Shown here: positions 1 to 8,714 of the stretch, in pieces
How positions within the stretch are numbered: position 1 is the first letter of the stretch
How the letters are laid out: each line of letters starts with the position of its first letter
Assembly (NCBI GenBank): GCA_021774445.1
Contig: JAJFJA010000015.1
Location: 186,001 to 250,000 of the forward strand
From: Alphaproteobacteria bacterium
GTDB taxonomy: Bacteria > Pseudomonadota > Alphaproteobacteria > UBA6615
Length of the DNA stretch: 64,000 nt
Reading direction: 5' to 3'
Notes under the pieces: model-generated
Told to the model about the DNA's origin: nothing
The model's database searches: none
Seen by the model: the letters and a program-made list of their open reading frames with translations, nothing else
Position numbers and translations under genes: made by a program

Positions 1-1
1 G

Positions 2-724
2 GTGCGGCGCCAGGCGGACACCGGGGAATCCTGGTCCCATGTCGACATGGCGGACAATTTTCCGCGCTTGTTTGACGCCGCCAAGTCCAAGCGCGACGAT
101 CTGTGGCTATATAGCGAACTGCAATGGGACAACCTGTTGGATTCGGCGGCCCATGCGACGACCGCGTCCCTGCCGCCCGGCGGCATTTATCAGCACACCG
201 CCAACAAGTCTTACTGGAGCAAACTCAAGCGCGAGCTGACGGCCGAGTATGTGGGCCGCTTGCCGACCCAGCCGAACGTGCTGCGTTGCCAGTTTGCCTG
301 CCAATGGAACGGTGATGAGCGCACGGAGCGGTATGCCCTCAACGCTAAAACCTTTGCCGAGATGGCGCAAAAGAGCCAGGCGGTCGGCATGCAGGGCCTG
401 ACCGTATGGGGCGAGCCGTCGCCCTATTACGCTACCGTCGAAATCAGCTATCTGGCATTCGCGCGGTTTTGCTACGAACCGACGTTGACTTGGGACCGGT
501 TCCTCGATGAGGACGTTGCGCCATTGCTTGGGGGGCGTGCGGCGGCGGACCGCTTCCTCGAGCTCGCCAGTGAACTTGATAACAACGCCGCGCTGCCCGC
601 GGCGCGGCTGGCGGAGATGCGCCGCATCGTTCTGGAAGCGGCACAGGCCGGCGAGGGGGGTAGTGCGCGGCGTTGGTTTACGCTGCACGACCAAATCGCC
701 CGGCGCGAGTATATGGGGCGCTGA
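2..724 (+). CDS. C-terminal part of a glycosidase-like protein (partial at left edge)
   Basis: About 240 residues are readable and the frame is open to the window edge; the GTG at base 2 is probably an internal valine. I cannot name the family with certainty. The segment VWGEPSPYY near residue 137, followed by an Ala/Leu-rich helical tail with repeated WDRF and LGGRAAADRFLE elements, resembles the end of a TIM-barrel glycoside hydrolase or hexosaminidase-like protein with a helical C-terminal domain. It is followed, on the opposite strand, by a sugar ABC operon with a lactonase, so a role in releasing or processing a sugar would fit, but that is inference. No signal peptide can be judged because the N-terminus is missing. 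Confidence 0.6.
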   Translation: MRRQADTGESWSHVDMADNFPRLFDAAKSKRDDLWLYSELQWDNLLDSAAHATTASLPPGGIYQHTANKSYWSKLKRELTAEYVGRLPTQPNVLRCQFACQWNGDERTERYALNAKTFAEMAQKSQAVGMQGLTVWGEPSPYYATVEISYLAFARFCYEPTLTWDRFLDEDVAPLLGGRAAADRFLELASELDNNAALPAARLAEMRRIVLEAAQAGEGGSARRWFTLHDQIARREYMGR

Positions 725-751
725 CCTTACGCGCGCGCCGGGTTTGGGCGG

Positions 752-1651
752 CTAGAACCGGTAGATGCGGTGGGCATTGCCGGAGAACATTGCCGTCCTC
801 TCATCGCGGGAGAAGTGGCGCGTGATCGCGCTGAGAACGCGCAGCCACTCGGCGAATCCAATGTGCAGGTTGGCGACCGGATAGTCGGAGCCGAAGACGG
901 TCCGGGTCGGTCCGAAGCAGTCGATGCAGTGAAGAACGATCGCGCGCAGGCTGTCGAGCGTCCATGCTGGGTCGTAGGCGACCGGGTCCGATATCTTGAC
1001 GATAACGTTCGGGGCGCTGGCCAACAGACGTATCCCATCGCGCCAGCGTGCCATGCCGTCGGCATCGCGATCCATCGGGCTGCCACAATGGTTCAGGACG
1101 AACACAGTGTCGGAAAATTCGGCGGCTAAGCGAAAGGCCTCTGCTGCTTGCCATGGTGAAATCATGAGTTCGAAGTGCAATCCCAACTTGCTGAGCCGTG
1201 CGAAATGGCGGCGGAATAGCGGGTCATCCATACGGGTGTTGGAGTCGACGCGCGTCCATGCGGGGTCCGGGTGCCAGGTCAGTATGTCCCGTACGCCGAC
1301 GACATCATCGAAGGCAATCTGTTGCTCCAGCATGGATTCCGCCCGGGGGTCGAGCAGCGGCACGTGGACCACGAGCCGGTCGCCAACACCTTTCGGACGG
1401 TTGAGTCCGGTCAACCAGGCGGTTTCTGCGACCGGATCGTCGGGGCGCCAGTTGGCTTCGATGTGAACGCTGGCGACGATGCCGGCGGCCTTCGCAAGTG
1501 GTTCGTAGTCGGCGGGCAAATGACTCTTGCGCAGCGCCCCCAACCCGTCATCCGTCGGCGCCGGTGCGAGCCAGGGATGTACGCCCAGCGCATAGTCCCA
1601 GAGGTGGAAATGGGTGTCGATGATGGGACCGTCGAAAATCGCGTCGGACAT
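752..1651 (-). CDS. Amidohydrolase family 2, L-fuconolactonase-like (COG3618)
   Basis: A 299-residue TIM-barrel metal-dependent hydrolase. The N-terminus carries IDTHFHLWD (residues 11-19) followed by HPWL, the signature of the sugar-lactonase branch that includes L-fuconolactonase and related lactonases. A central HIEANW and a C-terminal VFGSDYPVAN (metal/catalytic Asp) are present. It is the last gene of the leftward ABC operon, 16 bp after the inner-membrane permease, and a FucU-type mutarotase lies on the other side of the transporter. This context supports hydrolysis of a sugar-1,4- or 1,5-lactone formed by oxidation of an imported aldose. No dehydrogenase for that oxidation is in the window. 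Substrate identity is inferred; the fold and enzyme class are clear. Confidence 0.85.
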   Translation of the reverse strand: MSDAIFDGPIIDTHFHLWDYALGVHPWLAPAPTDDGLGALRKSHLPADYEPLAKAAGIVASVHIEANWRPDDPVAETAWLTGLNRPKGVGDRLVVHVPLLDPRAESMLEQQIAFDDVVGVRDILTWHPDPAWTRVDSNTRMDDPLFRRHFARLSKLGLHFELMISPWQAAEAFRLAAEFSDTVFVLNHCGSPMDRDADGMARWRDGIRLLASAPNVIVKISDPVAYDPAWTLDSLRAIVLHCIDCFGPTRTVFGSDYPVANLHIGFAEWLRVLSAITRHFSRDERTAMFSGNAHRIYRF

Positions 1652-1667
1652 GTCGGAGCGGGCGGAC

Positions 1668-2594
1668 CTATTTGACGGCGCCGGCGGCTAGGCCCTTGAT
1701 GATGTAGCGTTCGAGCACAATTCCGATAACGACGAGCGGCGCGATGGCGGCGCCTGAGAGCGCTGCCATGGACCACCAATTGATGCCTTGGCTGCCGGTT
1801 TGACTGGCTACCATGACCGGCAAGGTTTTGGCGTCGGTGCTGGTCAAGAGTGCCGCGAAGAAATACTCGTTCCAGGTCAAGACCAGCGCGAGAATAAAAG
1901 CGGCGACCATGCCTGGAAGAGCAATTGGCAATACGATCTGGAGAAATGCACCCCACACGGAAAGGCCATCAACCAACGCCGCTTCTTCCAGCTCGACCGG
2001 TATTGCACGGAATTGGTCGCGCATGATCCAGACGACCAGGGGAAGAACCATCAGGGTGTAAAGAAGAATTATGCCGATGCGGCTGTCGAGCAGATCGAGT
2101 TCTTTGTAAAGGACCAGGAACGGTAGGGCGAGCGCCACGGGCGGTAGGATCAATTGGCTGAGGAAGAAGAACGAGATGTCGCTGTTTTTCATGAAACCGA
2201 AACGGTAGGAAAACCGGCTGAGGCCATAGGCCGCCAGTGAACCCAGCACCACTGCAAGTAGCGACGCGCTCAACGAGACTATGGTGCTGTTGGTGAAGCG
2301 TTTTAGGAACTCCTCCCGCACGGTCGATGTTGAAAAAATGGTGTCGGGGGAAAGACCTAGCGAGCGCCAGCCACGCCATTGCGGCAGGAAATCGACCCAA
2401 GGGATCAGACTGCCCTGCATGACATCGGGCGCGATCTTGAAGGATGTCGTAACAGTCCAATAAATTGGGAAGAGGCTGACGAAGGCCCAGAATACCAGGG
2501 CGCCATAAATCAGCGCACGTTTCGAATACCATTTTGCACGGAACGCTAGGTCGGCATTCGTGTCCATGAATATTTGCGCTGTTTGATCGGTCAT
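1668..2594 (-). CDS. Carbohydrate ABC transporter permease, MalG/UgpE type
   Basis: A 308-residue integral membrane protein with one N-terminal and about five further transmembrane helices. The EAA loop is visible as EEAALVDGLSVWGAF with the downstream PIALPG, the contact site for the ATPase. The start codon overlaps the stop of the upstream permease by 4 bp (ATGA), so the two are translationally coupled. It forms the translocation channel with the 377-residue partner and receives sugar from the Tat-exported binding protein; the ATPase at 5750 is divergently encoded. The family usually transports mono- and oligosaccharides or glycerol-phosphate. Confidence 0.92.
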   Translation of the reverse strand: MTDQTAQIFMDTNADLAFRAKWYSKRALIYGALVFWAFVSLFPIYWTVTTSFKIAPDVMQGSLIPWVDFLPQWRGWRSLGLSPDTIFSTSTVREEFLKRFTNSTIVSLSASLLAVVLGSLAAYGLSRFSYRFGFMKNSDISFFFLSQLILPPVALALPFLVLYKELDLLDSRIGIILLYTLMVLPLVVWIMRDQFRAIPVELEEAALVDGLSVWGAFLQIVLPIALPGMVAAFILALVLTWNEYFFAALLTSTDAKTLPVMVASQTGSQGINWWSMAALSGAAIAPLVVIGIVLERYIIKGLAAGAVK

Positions 2595-3724
2595 CCGGCG
2601 CCCTCCTGGTGGAACTGGCGTGTCCAGCGGTTTACCACCTTCAGGAGCGTGGTCACGAAGATGATAATCAACACCAGATAGACCATCGCCAGTAGCGTGC
2701 CGTAGCCGACGTTGGAGCGGTCTCGGTACTCGCGGAAAATAAAGCTGGTAACGGAGTCAGTGGCACCTCCCGGGCCGCCGGACGTGACGTTGATGATGAT
2801 ATCGGCGAGCTTGAGTTTAAAAATAATGCGGATGACGATGGCCGTGATGCTGACGGGCAGCATCAGCGGGAACGTCACCTGCCAAAAACCCTGCCAAGGC
2901 GTAGCGCCGTCGATCTTGGCGGCTTCCTGAACTTCTTTCGGCAAGGCCTGCAGGCCGGCAAGAATCATCACCATCATGAACGGGATGAAGGTCCAGGCGT
3001 CCATGAGCATGATGGTCATACGGGCGAGTTCGGGCGTGCCGAAAAAGGAGGGGTTGTCCCAACCCAGCAATCGCCCGAGATTTGCCAGGGGGCCGAAACG
3101 GACCTCCATCATCGACTTGCCGACCATCCAGCTCACGGCCACCGGCGACAGCATCAGGGGCAGCAGGAACGCCACGCGGAAGAATTTACGCGCGCGGACC
3201 TGGGCGTTGAGCAGCAAGGCGAGGCCGAAGGCGATGGTGTACTCGACGGTGACGGCGAGTACGTAATAGACCATGTTCTTAAGCGCGTTCCAATAAAACG
3301 GGTCGCCCGACATCTGTCGGAAATTGGCGAGGCCGTTGAACTTTGGTCCCGTCGGTGAGGAGAGATTCCAATCGGTAAATGAGATGTAGAGCCCGAAAAG
3401 CAGCGGGAAGACCACCATGGAAACGACGAAAAGAACCGCCGGCAGCACGAAAAGCGCTCGTTTGCCCTGTTCGCCGCGCACCAAGACCTGGGACACGCAC
3501 AGAGCGATGGCCCAGAAGACATAAGCATAGAGCAACGGGCGCCAGTTCACGAAGCCGATGGAGATGGCCTCCAGCTTGTGAAGAACTTGGACGATCAGCA
3601 CGACGAGTAGTTGAAGCGCAGCCAACCATAGGAGTGCCCGCCCCGCCAGGATGCGGCTCGGCGACATGTGGTCGGAGACAACGGTATGTAGCTGATCGCC
3701 CTCAGACTGCCCGGGCACGGCCAT
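2591..3724 (-). CDS. Carbohydrate ABC transporter permease, MalF/UgpA type
   Basis: A 377-residue protein, longer than the usual 290-residue permeases because it has two additional N-terminal transmembrane helices (around residues 30-50 and 65-85) before the standard six-helix core, as in MalF-like proteins. The EAA motif reads EAAKIDGATPWQGFWQ, followed by PLMLP. An AGGGAT ribosome-binding site precedes the ATG at 3724. It sits between the substrate-binding protein, from which it is separated by a strong GC hairpin, and the second permease, with which it overlaps by 4 bp. Confidence 0.92.
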   Translation of the reverse strand: MAVPGQSEGDQLHTVVSDHMSPSRILAGRALLWLAALQLLVVLIVQVLHKLEAISIGFVNWRPLLYAYVFWAIALCVSQVLVRGEQGKRALFVLPAVLFVVSMVVFPLLFGLYISFTDWNLSSPTGPKFNGLANFRQMSGDPFYWNALKNMVYYVLAVTVEYTIAFGLALLLNAQVRARKFFRVAFLLPLMLSPVAVSWMVGKSMMEVRFGPLANLGRLLGWDNPSFFGTPELARMTIMLMDAWTFIPFMMVMILAGLQALPKEVQEAAKIDGATPWQGFWQVTFPLMLPVSITAIVIRIIFKLKLADIIINVTSGGPGGATDSVTSFIFREYRDRSNVGYGTLLAMVYLVLIIIFVTTLLKVVNRWTRQFHQEGAG

Positions 3725-3746
3725 GAAATAATCCCTATGAAAGGAT

Positions 3747-3771
3747 GGGCCGGCGGGGAGACCGCCGGCCC
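3747..3771 (-). terminator. GC-rich hairpin between binding-protein gene and permease gene
   Basis: A perfect 10-bp inverted repeat, GGGCCGGCGG and CCGCCGGCCC, with a 5-nt loop lies just after the stop of the binding-protein gene and 23 bp before the permease start. There is no T tract, so it is more likely an mRNA-stabilising or partial-termination structure that keeps binding-protein expression above permease expression, a common arrangement in ABC operons. Confidence 0.6.
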
Positions 3772-3786
3772 GATGACGTTAGTCGA

Positions 3787-5451
3787 TTATATCCCCTGGG
3801 ACGCCTTGTACAGGGCGATCTGGCTCTCGCGTCCGATCTGGTCGGTGATCTTCTCCCATGCCGCGGCGATCTTATCGGCGCCTTCCTGGGCACCGGATTG
3901 TCCGGCATAAATCTTCGCCAATTCGTCCTCGGCTACCGAGTAGTATTGGAAGATACCCGGGATGCGCGGCTCAATGGCGGCGTTTGGATGGTTGTAGGAA
4001 TCCGCCTGAGAGGCGAGGTAGTTCGAGATGAACGCCTCCTCATAACCCGAGCCGACCCATTCAGGGATGTCGAAGTGCGAGTTCCGGTAAGGCTGGAACC
4101 CGGACGGGTAGGCCGCGGTCCAAAGCGAGATGTCCTTACCGCCGATATGGGCGGCCGCGGACCAGGCCGCCTTCTGCTTCTTGGCATCGCTGTCAACACG
4201 CGCCATGACGTAAACACCCCAGCCGATATAGGCCATGTTGGGCGCGTAGTTCGGGCCCGATGCCAGGGTGTCCCAGGCGCCGGTCTTGGCGTTGTAGACG
4301 TCGTCGGATCCCGGAAGGATCGAGAAGGCGACGTCATTGCCGACGACCGAGGTGTCGGAGGTCTGTGCGTTCGAGCCGATATCGCCCCACCAGGACAACA
4401 TCGAGCCGGTGCCGGCCAGGAACTGCTGGAAGCCGGTGGTGCCGGGATCGGCGTTGATCTGGTCGGCAGGCTGGGCGTCGAGCACGTCGAGCACATCTTG
4501 GATGGCGCGCACCCAAGCCGGATTGTTGACCCGAGGTTTCATGGTGTCGGCGTCGAATAGCCAATCCGCATCGTCCGGATGTTTGGCGTAAGCCGTCGCC
4601 CGCGAACCAAGGAAGTAGAAGGCGAAGCCGCCCCAACCTTTCAGCGGATCGAGATAACCATGGGCATCGAACCTGCCGACCTTCTTGCCCTTGAGGAACT
4701 TGGTGACCTCCTGCACCTTCTGCCAGGTTGCAGGCACCTCCCAGGGGCCGTCATTGCCCTCGGCCTCCCACGCAGCGGCGAGATCGGCGTCGGCGAAATA
4801 ATCGGTCCGGTAGTTGAAGTTGTGGCAGTCGCCGTCGATGGAGATGCGATAGGTCTTGCCGCCCCAGGTGCCGACGGGGGCTTTCAGGTAATTAACATAG
4901 TCGTCCATGTCGATCTGGTCTTTCACCCAGTCCGGCATTTCAGACGCGAGGCCCTTGCCCAAGACATCGCCCTCAAAGGGGGCGCCCATCTCGATAATGT
5001 CGAAGTCGACCGTGGATGTGGCGATCGACTGTTGCAGCCGCGCGTTGTAATCGGCCTGGGCCAGGTCGATCCAGTTGATTTTTGCGCCGGTATAGGCCTC
5101 CCACGGCTTCAGGAAGCCGCGGAACAGGAAATTGTGCAGATTCTGGTTGTTAAGGCCGAGGAACGTGAGTTCTACGCCGGCAAACTCGCGTTCGGCGACG
5201 TTTTGCCGCGTTGCGTCGAGGGTGAGCGCGCCGACCTTTTGCCAATCGGCATCGGTTGGCGATCCGACCCCGACCCCCGGGATGCCGAGCATCTCGGCGC
5301 GCAGCCCGGATTGGGCCAGAGCAGGCCGTAACAGACCGCCAAGCCCCATTGATGCTCCAGCGGCGATGGCGCCGGCTCCGGCGGCGCCTTTCAGCACGTT
5401 CCGCCGGTTCATTTGTGCGGCCATAAGCCGATTGTAGACTTCCAATTTCAT
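3787..5451 (-). CDS. ABC transporter substrate-binding protein, Tat-exported
   Basis: A periplasmic solute-binding protein of about 554 residues, family 1 (long form, as for oligosaccharide or uronate binders). The N-terminus has a twin-arginine signal, MNRRNVLKGAAG, followed by an Ala/Gly-rich hydrophobic stretch and an ALAQ cleavage site, so it is exported folded. The start is set at the ATG at 5451 because a GGGAGG ribosome-binding site sits 7-8 bp upstream; a TTG at 5466 overlaps that site and is rejected. It is the first gene of the leftward operon binding protein - permease - permease - amidohydrolase. The promoter must lie in the 298-bp divergent region shared with the ATPase gene. Length above 550 residues is unusual compared with the common 410-440. 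Confidence 0.9.
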   Translation of the reverse strand: MKLEVYNRLMAAQMNRRNVLKGAAGAGAIAAGASMGLGGLLRPALAQSGLRAEMLGIPGVGVGSPTDADWQKVGALTLDATRQNVAEREFAGVELTFLGLNNQNLHNFLFRGFLKPWEAYTGAKINWIDLAQADYNARLQQSIATSTVDFDIIEMGAPFEGDVLGKGLASEMPDWVKDQIDMDDYVNYLKAPVGTWGGKTYRISIDGDCHNFNYRTDYFADADLAAAWEAEGNDGPWEVPATWQKVQEVTKFLKGKKVGRFDAHGYLDPLKGWGGFAFYFLGSRATAYAKHPDDADWLFDADTMKPRVNNPAWVRAIQDVLDVLDAQPADQINADPGTTGFQQFLAGTGSMLSWWGDIGSNAQTSDTSVVGNDVAFSILPGSDDVYNAKTGAWDTLASGPNYAPNMAYIGWGVYVMARVDSDAKKQKAAWSAAAHIGGKDISLWTAAYPSGFQPYRNSHFDIPEWVGSGYEEAFISNYLASQADSYNHPNAAIEPRIPGIFQYYSVAEDELAKIYAGQSGAQEGADKIAAAWEKITDQIGRESQIALYKASQGI

Positions 5452-5630
5452 CGATAATCCTCCCAAAAAGACGTCATATTCGCCGTTTAGCGCTGTTCAG
5501 TCCCCAACAATACCCGAAGACCCACCGACATTAAAAGCGCCTCTCACCATAGCTTGTAAGGGCAAGGTCAGGGTAACGGCCGGCAGTGCCGGCGCCCGGC
5601 GACCATTTGGCCTGGCCCCGCCGCTCAGTA

Positions 5631-5657
5631 CGGGGAAATTTGCGGCAACCTTCCCCG
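5631..5657. promoter_or_regulatory. Inverted repeat in the divergent ABC promoter region
   Basis: The 298-bp region 5452-5749 separates the divergent binding-protein and ATPase genes and holds both promoters. Within it the arms CGGGGAA (5631-5637) and TTCCCCG (5651-5657) form a perfect 7-bp inverted repeat with 13 bp between. It could be an operator for a sugar-responsive repressor encoded elsewhere; no regulator gene adjoins this cluster. The motif is simple and GC-rich, so it may be chance. No other gene-like reading frame is seen in this stretch. Confidence 0.3.
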
Positions 5658-5749
5658 TGACCGGATCATCGGCTACCATCGCGCCCCGTCGAGGGGTGGT
5701 TTGGTATTGCGGCCAAAAAGAATAGGGCCAAAGGGGAAGACGGCAGTAT

Positions 5750-6808
5750 ATGGCACAAGTCACGGTTCAAGATCTCCACAAGTCGTTCGGTACCGTTGAC
5801 GTCATCCATGGCGTCGACATCGAGATCGCAGACGGCGAGTTTGTGGTGCTGGTCGGGCCGTCGGGCTGCGGCAAGTCGACGCTTCTGCGCATGATCGCCG
5901 GGCTTGAGGGCGTGACGGCGGGCACGATACGGATCGGCGACCGGGCGGTGAACAATTTGCCACCGGCCGAGCGAGACATCGCCATGGTATTTCAGAATTA
6001 CGCGCTCTATCCCCATAAGACCGTCGCTGCCAACATGGCATTTGCGCTGAAATTGCGCCGGACCGATCCGGAAATCGTGAATCAGAGGGTGCAACAAGCC
6101 GCCGAGATTCTTGGCCTCACGCCTTATCTGGCGCGTTATCCGCGTCAGCTTTCGGGTGGCCAGCGCCAGCGGGTGGCCATGGGCCGGGCGATCGTTCGCG
6201 ATCCTCAGGTGTTCCTGTTCGACGAGCCTTTGTCGAACCTCGACGCCAAACTCCGGATCCAGATGCGCACTGAAATCAAGGAGTTGCACCAGCGCTTGCA
6301 GACGACGACGATCTTCGTCACCCATGACCAGATCGAAGCGATGACCATGGCGGACAAGATCGTGGTCATGCAAGACGGTCTTGTGGAGCAAATGGGTACG
6401 CCGAGGGTGCTCTATGACGAGCCGAGAAATGTGTTCGTTGCCAGCTTTATCGGCTCGCCGGCCATGAACCTGATCCAAGGCGAGGCCCGTCGCGATGGCG
6501 GTCTTCGGGTCGAAGCAAATGGGTATCGCCTGCCGATTGATTCCGACTGTGGGGTCGAGGACGGTCAGTCAGTGCTCTATGGAATCCGTCCCGAGCATCT
6601 CGACTTGGCCGACGACGGGTTTGCGGTGCGGGTCTCGGTAGTGGAGCCCTCGGGATCGGAAACGCTTGTGGTATTTCGCTCCGGGGAAAACGAAATTGTC
6701 GCTGTGTTCCCTGATTGGCATGATTTCAAGCCAGGTGAAACGGTACATTTGCGGCCCCGTGCCGAGCGGGCGCATCTGTTCGACAGTGCCACGGGTATGC
6801 GCATCTAA
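5750..6808 (+). CDS. ugpC: ABC transporter ATP-binding protein, MalK/UgpC family
   Basis: A 352-residue ATPase with Walker [10 protein letters not shown] (about residue 37), Q-loop FQNYALYPH, signature LSGGQRQR, Walker [13 protein letters not shown] and the switch VTHDQ, then a C-terminal TOBE/MalK regulatory domain ending in GIRPEHL and a β-barrel. A GGGGAAG ribosome-binding site precedes the ATG. It is divergent from the permease operon and is followed 24 bp later by the FucU-like gene. Proteins of this family energise several sugar importers in one cell, so it may also serve the ATPase-less ABC importer at 25-29 kb. The symbol denotes the family, not a proven substrate. Confidence 0.88.
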   Translation: MAQVTVQDLHKSFGTVDVIHGVDIEIADGEFVVLVGPSGCGKSTLLRMIAGLEGVTAGTIRIGDRAVNNLPPAERDIAMVFQNYALYPHKTVAANMAFALKLRRTDPEIVNQRVQQAAEILGLTPYLARYPRQLSGGQRQRVAMGRAIVRDPQVFLFDEPLSNLDAKLRIQMRTEIKELHQRLQTTTIFVTHDQIEAMTMADKIVVMQDGLVEQMGTPRVLYDEPRNVFVASFIGSPAMNLIQGEARRDGGLRVEANGYRLPIDSDCGVEDGQSVLYGIRPEHLDLADDGFAVRVSVVEPSGSETLVVFRSGENEIVAVFPDWHDFKPGETVHLRPRAERAHLFDSATGMRI

Positions 6809-6831
6809 GGTACAGCCAACTAGGAACAAAC

Positions 6832-7287
6832 ATGCTCAAGGGAATAAATCCGCTGCTCAATGCCGAGGTGCTCTTCGCGCTTCGTGCCATGGGCCATGGT
6901 GACGACCTGATTATCACCGACACCAACTTTCCGTCCGATTCCGTGGCCCGACAGACCACGCTCGGCAAGCTGCTCAGGATCGATCACACCACGGCCGCCG
7001 AGGTGGCCGAGGCGGTGCTGTCGGTCATGCCGCTCGACACATTCGTGGATGATTCGGCGGCGCGAATGGAGGTCGTCGGAGCGGCCCGCGAAGTTCCTGC
7101 CGTGCAGCAAGAGGTCCAGCAAGTCATCGATGCGGCCGAGGGCAAATCTTGGCCGATGATTTCGGTTGAACGCTTCGCCTTTTACGAGCGGGCAAAGCAG
7201 GCCTATTGCGTGATCCAGACGGGCGAGCGCCGCTTTTATGGCTGTTTCGCCTTTCGCAAGGGTGTTGTACCGCCCGACGCGGACTGA
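6832..7287 (+). CDS. fucU: RbsD/FucU family sugar mutarotase
   Basis: A 151-residue protein matching the FucU/RbsD fold over its whole length: MLKGINPLLNAEVL at the start, MGHGDDLIITDTNFP with the catalytic His/Asp region near residues 22-36, and the C-terminal YGCFAFRKGVV. FucU interconverts the anomers of L-fucose and related sugars after import. The gene lies 24 bp after the ABC ATPase and is probably co-transcribed with it. Together with the fuconolactonase-like amidohydrolase this argues for a fucose-like (6-deoxy-hexose) substrate taken through a non-phosphorylative route. It converges with the sensor kinase gene; only 35 bp separate their ends. Confidence 0.85.
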   Translation: MLKGINPLLNAEVLFALRAMGHGDDLIITDTNFPSDSVARQTTLGKLLRIDHTTAAEVAEAVLSVMPLDTFVDDSAARMEVVGAAREVPAVQQEVQQVIDAAEGKSWPMISVERFAFYERAKQAYCVIQTGERRFYGCFAFRKGVVPPDAD

Positions 7288-7322
7288 GAGGGTCTCCGCC
7301 GAGCCGCCGGCGAAAAATCCGG

Positions 7323-8714
7323 CTAGGTTTCGACAACGGGAAACGATACGAAAACCCGGGTACCGACGCCGTTTTTGCCCGGGCCTATTTCGAGGTGCCC
7401 GCCAAACCGATCGGCGATTTCTGTGGAAATGGCGATACCGAGCCCGGGCCCGCCGTTTTCCGTGGCTCGACCGGTGGCATCGGCACGGTCGGTGCCGCCG
7501 GCAATGGCCGGCTCCGGCATGCCGGGGCCATCATCTTCGACCTCCAGGACCGCCATCCGGCCCTGCCGACGAACACGAACGATGGCCGCACAAGGGGCGG
7601 CATGAAAAATCGCGTTGTTGAGGATATTGAGAAGCAGTTCGCGGAAGAGTATGGGATTGGCGCGCACGAATATCGGTGCCGAGCAGGCTTCGAACTCAAG
7701 ATCGAGCCCGGCCTTTACGGCGGCGGGGGCACGGTCTCGCGCGGTTTCCTCGGCGAGCGCATTTAGGTCTATCCGCTCGGGTGGCTCATCCTGTGCCCGC
7801 GATGCCTCGACACGCGCAAGCAGCAGGAACTGCTCGACCACACGTTCGGCATCTTGGGTCGCCCGGTCGGCCGCAGCCAACATCTCGGCGGCCTCCTGAG
7901 GATCGCTGGTGCGGCGTGCGAGGGCGATGTTGGCGCGAATGATCGACAGGGGTGTGCGCAGTTGGTGACCGGCATTGCCGGAGAACCGCTTGAGGGTGGC
8001 GAGAGCCTCGCTCAAGCGGGCTATCAGGCCGTTAATTGACCGCATCAAGCTGGCGACTTCTATCGGGGTCTCATGCTCGATGGGCCGCAGATCGTCCTGG
8101 CTGCGGCGTTCAACCGCCTCGACCAGGCGCTCCAAGGGCCGCAGACCGCGCCGGACGCCGAGCCAGACAACGGCCGCGGCAACCAGAATCAGGGCCAGGA
8201 TGCGGAGAGCCGACCGGGTCAACGCCTCCCGCGCTAGCGCCGCCCGGCCTTGGGTGGTTTCGGCGACGACGACAACGAAGGGTACGGAGTGCCGGGCATC
8301 AGAGGCGGCGCCGGTAATGGCGGCGGCACGGATGGACACGCCGCGAAACGTGGCATCGTAAAACACCGGATCCTCGCCGATGGAAAGCTGCCGTACCGGC
8401 GGCGGCAGTTCCTGATAGCCGGTCACAATGCTGCCTTCCGATGCAACTTGGTAGAAGACCCGGTCCTCCGCCACCGAGGTCAGCATGTCGAGGGCCACGT
8501 AGGGAACGTCCACTTCAATCTTGCCGCTGTCCCCGACGACGACGCGATCGGCGATCGCCAAGGCGGAACCGGCCAGGGTCCGATCGAAGATTATGTTAGC
8601 GCGGCGGATGGTCTCAAAATAGTTTTCGGCGAGGAGAAAGACGCTGAGCACGAACAGCGGCACCAGCAGCCACGCCAATAACCCGCGACGGATCGAGTGC
8701 CGGGTGATTGTCAT
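7323..8714 (-). CDS. tctE: Sensor histidine kinase, TctE/QseC type
   Basis: A 463-residue membrane kinase. An N-terminal membrane helix (about residues 10-30) is followed by a periplasmic 2CSK_N sensor domain, a second helix at 168-188, a HAMP region, the dimerisation/phosphoacceptor helix with His250 in GNAGHQLRTPLS, and an ATPase domain with N box LLNILNNAIFH, G1 EVEDDGPGMP and G2 GGPGLGIAIS. Its start overlaps the stop of the response regulator by 4 bp. The 2CSK_N domain is characteristic of TctE, the sensor for tricarboxylate uptake, which agrees with the tctCBA genes on the other side of the short intervening genes. It probably senses a tricarboxylate, perhaps via the AfuA-like binding protein at 10589. 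Confidence 0.9.
   Translation of the reverse strand: MTITRHSIRRGLLAWLLVPLFVLSVFLLAENYFETIRRANIIFDRTLAGSALAIADRVVVGDSGKIEVDVPYVALDMLTSVAEDRVFYQVASEGSIVTGYQELPPPVRQLSIGEDPVFYDATFRGVSIRAAAITGAASDARHSVPFVVVVAETTQGRAALAREALTRSALRILALILVAAAVVWLGVRRGLRPLERLVEAVERRSQDDLRPIEHETPIEVASLMRSINGLIARLSEALATLKRFSGNAGHQLRTPLSIIRANIALARRTSDPQEAAEMLAAADRATQDAERVVEQFLLLARVEASRAQDEPPERIDLNALAEETARDRAPAAVKAGLDLEFEACSAPIFVRANPILFRELLLNILNNAIFHAAPCAAIVRVRRQGRMAVLEVEDDGPGMPEPAIAGGTDRADATGRATENGGPGLGIAISTEIADRFGGHLEIGPGKNGVGTRVFVSFPVVET

Noticed and set aside
4579..5331. A 250-residue forward open frame inside the Tat-exported binding-protein gene
   Set aside because: It is antisense to a well-supported gene; the GC-rich third positions generate long shadow frames throughout this window.
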